Assembly: GCA_900769975.1 (NCBI GenBank)
Contig: CAAGIR010000005.1
Span: 1-10,126, forward strand
Length of the DNA: 10,126 nucleotides
Source: Spirochaetia bacterium
Lineage (GTDB): Bacteria; Spirochaetota; Spirochaetia; Treponematales; Treponemataceae
Direction: 5' to 3'
Shown: one piece after another, positions 6,142 to 10,126 of the stretch
Layout of the letters: the number at the start of each line of letters is the position of its first letter
Numbering within the stretch: position 1 is the stretch's first letter
The notes under the pieces: generated by a model
Databases searched by the model: none
What the model was told of the DNA's origin: nothing
Seen by the model: only the letters and a program-made list of their open reading frames with translations
Translations under genes and position numbers: made by a program

Positions 6142-7068
6142 ATGGAAGAAATTGAGTTTTTTTGTAATGAGAAAATCAGAATTGATAATTTTTTGCGTAA
6201 AAAATTGCCTGAAAAAATAAAGGCGGAATGTTCTAATTCAAAAATCAGGCGTCTGATTGTAAGCGGTCAGGTTTTTGTTAATCACAAATGTGTTGTCCGT
6301 CCTTCTTTTGAACTGCGTGGACAATCTGCTGTTAAAGTGTGTTATGATGAAAGTAAATTTTTTTATGAAAAACAGCCTGATGATATAAAGTTTGAAGTTT
6401 CTGATTCTTGTGTTTTGTATGAAGATAATGATTTGATTTTTATTGATAAGCCAGCCTTTTTTCCTGTTGAACAGACTATTGCACAAAACAGGGATAATCT
6501 GCATGATGCTGTTGTGCGGTACTTATGGGCAAAAAATAAAGAATTGCGAAATCCTCCTTATGTGGGAATTATGCACAGACTTGATCGTGAAACAAGTGGT
6601 GTAATTATGTTCACAAAAAACAGGGCGATGAATAAAACTGTTCAGCAGATGTTAGAAAATCATTCTTTTGAGAAAAAATATCTTGCTGTGGTGGAACAAA
6701 ATCCAAAATTTAAAACGGGCGACACTTTTTTTGTGGAAATGTTTATGGAACGAATTAGTTCAAAAAGTCAGTGCGGAAAATGGGGAGCCGTACCACAAGA
6801 AAAAGGCGGAAAATATTCCAAAACTGATTTTAAAATTCTGAAAAAAATTAATCTTGATGGAATTGAATGTTTTTTGGTGGAATGTAATTTGTTTACGGGC
6901 AGAACTCATCAGATTCGTGTCCACCTTGCATCAAAAGGTCTTGCTATTTTGGGCGATATTTTGTATGGTGGCAGGGATTATAAAAGAATTATGCTTCATT
7001 CTTATTTATTTAAAGGGCTGGGGCTTTGCATAAGCAGCGATTTTGTTGAGGTGAATTATGGAAATTAA
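6142..7068 (+). CDS. RluA-family pseudouridine synthase
   Basis: 308 residues, typical for the family that converts uridine to pseudouridine in rRNA or tRNA. An S4-like RNA-binding domain occupies about residues 8-70 (RIDNFLRKKLP, SKIRRLIVSGQVFVN). The catalytic domain has YEDNDLIFIDKP (93-104), the active-site motif HRLDRETSG (145-153, catalytic Asp148), LFTGRTHQIRVHLASKG (250-266) and the closing GDILYGG (271-277) and RIMLHSYLF (282-290). All key elements are present. The exact target (RluC-, RluD- or tRNA-type) cannot be told from sequence alone, so no symbol is given. The start follows a GGGG-containing site at 6131-6134. Its last 11 bases overlap the next gene, suggesting translational coupling. 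Confidence 0.93.
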   Translation: MEEIEFFCNEKIRIDNFLRKKLPEKIKAECSNSKIRRLIVSGQVFVNHKCVVRPSFELRGQSAVKVCYDESKFFYEKQPDDIKFEVSDSCVLYEDNDLIFIDKPAFFPVEQTIAQNRDNLHDAVVRYLWAKNKELRNPPYVGIMHRLDRETSGVIMFTKNRAMNKTVQQMLENHSFEKKYLAVVEQNPKFKTGDTFFVEMFMERISSKSQCGKWGAVPQEKGGKYSKTDFKILKKINLDGIECFLVECNLFTGRTHQIRVHLASKGLAILGDILYGGRDYKRIMLHSYLFKGLGLCISSDFVEVNYGN

Positions 7069-8179
7069 AAAACTTGGTTTTGGTTTGATGCGTCTTCCTT
7101 ACAGCGAAAATAAAGAATGGGGAAATGTGGATATTGAAAAATCTCGTGAAATGATTGATGCGTATTTGGCAGAAGGATTTTCTTATTTTGATACTGCATG
7201 GATTTATCATGGTGGTTTTAGTGAAAAAATATTTGGCGAACTGGTTGCAAAACGTTATCCTCGTAATAAATTTCAAGTAACCTCCAAAATGCCTGTTTGG
7301 GAAATAAAAAAAGAAGAAGATTTAAGCAAGGTTTTTGAAGCGCAATTAAAAAATTGTTGTGTTGATTATTTTGATTATTATTTTTTACATTCTCTGGATA
7401 AGCATAATTATGAACAGTCTGAAAAACTAAATGGTTTTGATTTTGTAAAAAAAATGAAAAATGAAGGCAAAATCAAACATATTGGTTTTAGTTTTCATGG
7501 TGATGCTGAACTTTTGGATAAAATTCTTTCAAAATATCCTGAAATGGAATTGATTCAATTACAGATTAATTATATTGACTGGGAAAGTGACAATGTTCAA
7601 AGCAGAAAATGTTACGAAGTGGCGATGAAGCATAAAAAAATTATTTCTATTATGGAGCCTGTAAAAGGCGGTAGTCTTGCAAATCCTATGGAAGATGCAA
7701 AAAAAATGTTTACTTCGTATAATCCGAATGCAAGTGTTGCGAGCTGGGCAATCAGATATGCTGCAAGTCTGGATAATGTTCTTGTTGTTTTGAGCGGTAT
7801 GAGTAACATGGAACAGCTCAAAGATAATATGTCTTATATGAAAGATTTTGTTCCTTTAAATAATTGCGAACGTGATATTGTTAAAAAGGCAGCAAATCTC
7901 ATTAAAAGTACAATTGCAATCGGCTGTACTGGCTGCAGGTATTGTACTGATGGTTGTCCGAAAAGTATAAATATTCCTCGTTATTTTGAACTTTACAATG
8001 AAGCAAAACGTTACGGGGTAAATTCTTTCAGATGGCATTATAATGAAGAAAAAAAACATTCATCAGGTCCAGGTGAATGTGTAAAATGTCATTCCTGCGA
8101 AAAGCATTGTCCGCAAAAATTGAAAATTTCAGATTTGCTTGGCGAGGTGAATGCTGCTTTTGAAAGTAAAAGTGAATAA
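7058..8179 (+). CDS. Aldo/keto reductase with C-terminal 2x[4Fe-4S] ferredoxin-like domain
   Basis: 373 residues. The N-terminal (beta/alpha)8 barrel has the AKR tetrad: Asp45 and Tyr50 in YFDTAWIYHGG, Lys77 in TSKMP and His111 in FLHSLD. GFSFHG (143-148), QLQINYIDW (167-175) and EPVKGGSLANP (200-210) complete the usual pattern. The C-terminal tail carries two CX2CX2CX3CP sets, Cys290/293/296/300 and Cys341/344/347/351, expected to hold two [4Fe-4S] clusters. This architecture is common in anaerobes as 'aldo/keto reductase, ferredoxin-type'; the natural substrate is generally unknown. Probably cytoplasmic, as no signal peptide is seen. GAGGTG (7048-7053) sits 4 bases before the ATG, inside the preceding gene. 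The gene converges on the diguanylate cyclase with only 18 bases between stops. Confidence 0.95.
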   Translation: MEIKKLGFGLMRLPYSENKEWGNVDIEKSREMIDAYLAEGFSYFDTAWIYHGGFSEKIFGELVAKRYPRNKFQVTSKMPVWEIKKEEDLSKVFEAQLKNCCVDYFDYYFLHSLDKHNYEQSEKLNGFDFVKKMKNEGKIKHIGFSFHGDAELLDKILSKYPEMELIQLQINYIDWESDNVQSRKCYEVAMKHKKIISIMEPVKGGSLANPMEDAKKMFTSYNPNASVASWAIRYAASLDNVLVVLSGMSNMEQLKDNMSYMKDFVPLNNCERDIVKKAANLIKSTIAIGCTGCRYCTDGCPKSINIPRYFELYNEAKRYGVNSFRWHYNEEKKHSSGPGECVKCHSCEKHCPQKLKISDLLGEVNAAFESKSE

Positions 8180-8197
8180 TGCGGATATATGCGGATT

Positions 8198-9832
8198 TTA
8201 TCTTTTAAATTCGGGATATGCGGTGTAAAATTTGTTTTTGTCCAGATACATTTTGTTTTCAGCCTTGTTAATCATTCCCTGTAAATCTGAACATTTTTTC
8301 TGCCATAAAGATCCGATTGATGCTGTAGGAACGGTGTCTGCTCTGTTTGCTTTGTCCAGTTCCCATACCATCAGATTAAACTTGTCTTGTGCAATATTTT
8401 TTGCAATTATTAAAAATTCATCTCCTCCATAGCGGATTATTTCATTTGAAGGGAAAAGTGTCGTTATCATATTTGCAAAATTACAGATTAATCTGTCGCC
8501 TGCATCATGTCCGTAATTATCATTTGTAAATTTAAGTTTGTTTAAATCGCAGAAAATCACTCCGACGTATTCTTCTTCTAAAGACCATTTGTCTAAAAGC
8601 TGATTTAAATAATGACGGTTGTGAATTCTTGTTAAACTGTCAAAAAAGGCTAATTCATTAATTGTCTTTGTTGATTTGCTGATTTTTTTGGCGGCTTCTG
8701 TGAATGTTTTTGCGAGAATGTTCATTTCGTCTTTTTCGTCAAGCGAAACGGATATGTCATAATTGCCTTTTGAAAATTCTTCTGCACAATGAGTGAGTTT
8801 TACTATTGATTTTGTGAGGTTATTCGTAATTTTCTGACTCAGACAGATTGAAAGTATGAGCAAAAAAAGGAAAATCAGAATACTGTTCAGAATAAAAGCA
8901 TTTCGGGAACTGAAAATTTCATCCTTTGGAATTAAAAAGAGGAGTTTCATTCCATTTCTGAGTGTTTTATATGAAAAAACGTATTCTTCTTTGTCTGGGA
9001 GAACGGTAGTAAATAGAATATTTTCATCTTCAGCCTGATTATTATCTGGTTCGTTAATTTTTCTTTCCTGTTCTGCAAGTGTTTCTGAAAATTCCTGAGT
9101 GATTAGGCTTGCAAGTTTTCCTTCTGACAGGGTTTGAAAATCTTTATCAAGAAGAACTGCTCCTCCTGTTTTGTAAATCTTAATATTTTCAATATTTGCC
9201 TTAATTTTCTTAAAATCTAAATCCATACCCTGTATGGCTATAATTGTATCATCTTGAAATATCGGAATGATGTATGATATTAGTTCAGAGTTGATGTTTT
9301 TGTTGTAATATGGCGAAATCCAGATTGGTTGTTTTGCTGCCAGGGGTTCATACCACCATGCAACGTGTTCTCTGTCATCGGGAGCGTAGCTTGAAATGTC
9401 GGTAGGTTCAGTTTCTGTGAGTGTGTTATTTTCGTTTTTGACATAAAAAACTCCTGTTTTTGGAGTGGTTAATTCTGGATTGAAGCGGATGTATACACTC
9501 AAGGAAGTTTCTGTGTTCATCGCAGTGTTTTCCAGAAAGTTTGCGAATTTTTTATTGAAGGTAAAAAGAAAACTGCTGTCGTATTGAAATTCGTTATTTA
9601 ATAAAAGCTGACTTCTGGCAAAACTGTCTAAAACCTGCACAGACTTTTCGATTGATTCCATGTTTTTGTCAAGGGTGAGGAATTGTAGATCACAGGTGAG
9701 TGTCATTATGTCTTTGATGTCTTTTTTTAATATTCTGTTTGCATTTATAACGCCAGAAACGGTCGTACATAATGTTGTAGCAGAAATTGAAAATGCAAGC
9801 AAAAGCCAGATTCTTCTTTTTAACGACTTCAT
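8198..9832 (-). CDS. Membrane diguanylate cyclase with Cache-like sensor, HAMP and GGDEF domains
   Basis: 544 residues. A basic N-terminus and TM helix (about 8-28) precede an extracytoplasmic sensor (about 30-310) with a dCache-like stretch: VAWWYEPLAAKQPIWISPYY (157-176), then SYIIPIF and AIQGMDLDF. A second helix (about 311-332) leads into a HAMP-like linker (333-385). The GGDEF domain (about 390-540) has FDSLTRIHNR, the metal-binding Asp429 in FCDLNKLKFTNDNYGHDAGD and an intact RYGGDEF (467-473). It should make c-di-GMP from GTP in response to a small external ligand. The inhibitory I-site RxxD five residues before GGDEF is replaced by FPSN (460-463), so product inhibition through that site is not expected. 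No Shine-Dalgarno precedes the ATG; a TATAAT 6 bases upstream suggests a leaderless mRNA. Confidence 0.95.
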   Translation of the reverse strand: MKSLKRRIWLLLAFSISATTLCTTVSGVINANRILKKDIKDIMTLTCDLQFLTLDKNMESIEKSVQVLDSFARSQLLLNNEFQYDSSFLFTFNKKFANFLENTAMNTETSLSVYIRFNPELTTPKTGVFYVKNENNTLTETEPTDISSYAPDDREHVAWWYEPLAAKQPIWISPYYNKNINSELISYIIPIFQDDTIIAIQGMDLDFKKIKANIENIKIYKTGGAVLLDKDFQTLSEGKLASLITQEFSETLAEQERKINEPDNNQAEDENILFTTVLPDKEEYVFSYKTLRNGMKLLFLIPKDEIFSSRNAFILNSILIFLFLLILSICLSQKITNNLTKSIVKLTHCAEEFSKGNYDISVSLDEKDEMNILAKTFTEAAKKISKSTKTINELAFFDSLTRIHNRHYLNQLLDKWSLEEEYVGVIFCDLNKLKFTNDNYGHDAGDRLICNFANMITTLFPSNEIIRYGGDEFLIIAKNIAQDKFNLMVWELDKANRADTVPTASIGSLWQKKCSDLQGMINKAENKMYLDKNKFYTAYPEFKR

Positions 9833-9838
9833 AATTTT

Positions 9839-9844
9839 ATTATA
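9839..9844 (-). promoter_or_regulatory. Probable -10 box of the diguanylate cyclase gene
   Basis: On the minus strand a perfect TATAAT is followed by six bases (AAAATT) and then the ATG. A transcript from this box would start at or within a base or two of the start codon, fitting the lack of a ribosome binding site. No good -35 hexamer is found 17 bases upstream (AATATC). Confidence 0.4.
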
Positions 9845-9862
9845 TCATAATAACAAAAAAAG

Positions 9863-9876
9863 ATATTAGCTAATAT
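9863..9876. promoter_or_regulatory. 14-bp perfect palindrome, possible operator
   Basis: ATATTAG (9863-9869) followed directly by CTAATAT (9870-9876) forms a perfect palindrome. It lies where the -35 region of the diguanylate cyclase promoter would be, as expected for a dimeric repressor site. The surrounding DNA is A/T-rich, which raises the chance of coincidence, although the central AGCT is not A/T-only. Confidence 0.3.
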
Positions 9877-10012
9877 AATAGAAAGAAAAAAAATATTTTT
9901 CTAAAACTATACTGTTGTATTGCAAAAACAAAAATATTTTAAAATATAACAAAAAATTATTCCCAAATTCCACCGATTTCACGGGCAATTTTTCCAAAAA
10001 AAAAAGAACGTA

Positions 10013-10047
10013 TAAATCAAATGGCTGAAATGGCGCCATTTGATTTA
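10013..10047. repeat. Perfect 13-bp hairpin
   Basis: TAAATCAAATGGC (10013-10025) pairs with GCCATTTGATTTA (10035-10047) around a 9-base loop. No T-run follows on either strand close enough for a standard intrinsic terminator. It is the first of three hairpins in a row. Confidence 0.8.
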
Positions 10048-10051
10048 ACTT

Positions 10052-10071
10052 AGAGTTTCGCCAGAAACTCT
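10052..10071. repeat. Perfect 8-bp hairpin, tetraloop, with bulged extension
   Basis: AGAGTTTC (10052-10059) and GAAACTCT (10064-10071) pair around GCCA. Beyond a two-base TT bulge, TAAC (10046-10049) can pair with GTTA (10072-10075), so the stem may extend. Confidence 0.75.
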
Positions 10072-10082
10072 GTTATTGGACT

Positions 10083-10100
10083 GTTCGCGAAGTCGCGAAC
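10083..10100. repeat. Perfect 8-bp GC-rich palindrome/hairpin
   Basis: GTTCGCGA (10083-10090) and TCGCGAAC (10093-10100) are reverse complements around AG. It would fold as a hairpin with two to four unpaired bases, or act as a protein-binding palindrome. Confidence 0.75.
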
Positions 10101-10126
10101 GCAATTGCAATCCTCGAAAGTTGAAA

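Larger units (their letters stand above)
9833..10126. other. Gene-free region upstream of the diguanylate cyclase
   Basis: No credible coding frame is present. The first part (to about 10010) is extremely A/T-rich, with poly-A runs and palindromes such as ATATTTTAAAATAT (9934-9947). The last 115 bases are less AT-rich and carry three successive perfect hairpins. GCAATTGC (10101-10108) adds a further 8-bp palindrome. No tRNA or recognised riboswitch is seen. Confidence 0.7.

Noticed and set aside
10041..10078. An integron attC site
   Set aside because: ATTTAAC fits the RYYYAAC core box, but the opposite side reads GTTATTG, not a GTTRRRY box complementary to it. No integrase or cassette gene is nearby.

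Overview
The window looks like a stretch of an AT-rich spirochaete chromosome, most likely a host-associated Treponema relative. This is inferred from protein style, codon use and a GC-rich intergenic element of a kind I associate with Treponema genomes; no rRNA or other decisive marker is present. Seven complete, confidently open genes lie on the plus strand and one on the minus strand. The tail of a further gene enters at the left edge.

Left part (1-3055): after the partial gene come two neighbouring inner-membrane proteins. Both have three membrane helices, a large non-membrane domain, then three more helices. The second carries TPR-like helical repeats inserted ahead of a region that resembles the periplasmic domain and the following helix of LptF/LptG lipid-export permeases.

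Middle part (3141-4874): adenine phosphoribosyltransferase (apt) and ammonia-dependent asparagine synthetase (asnA) are separated by a compact GC-rich repeat-like element (about 3692-3808).

4875-6084 is the most unusual stretch. Just after asnA, one frame shows a cysteine codon at every third codon for fourteen units (4888-5013), partly amplified as four exact 18-bp repeats. The same frame then meets TGA at 5014, continues with three more Cys codons, meets a second TGA at 5053, and runs into a 339-residue protein starting at 5065. That protein looks like a radical SAM half-barrel lacking its cluster motif. The missing CX3CX2C would be supplied by the upstream in-frame sequence if the first TGA were Cys or selenocysteine. 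It may be a recoded gene, a decayed gene, or a small Cys-rich peptide next to a partner protein.

Right part (6142-9832): an RluA-type pseudouridine synthase overlaps an aldo/keto reductase with a C-terminal two-cluster ferredoxin-like tail. Converging on them is a membrane diguanylate cyclase with an extracytoplasmic Cache-like sensor. Its upstream region (9833-10126) has no gene but holds a likely leaderless promoter, a 14-bp palindrome and three consecutive perfect hairpins.

Functionally this is mostly a mixture of housekeeping (purine salvage, asparagine synthesis, RNA modification), redox, envelope and c-di-GMP signalling genes. It is not one recognisable pathway.
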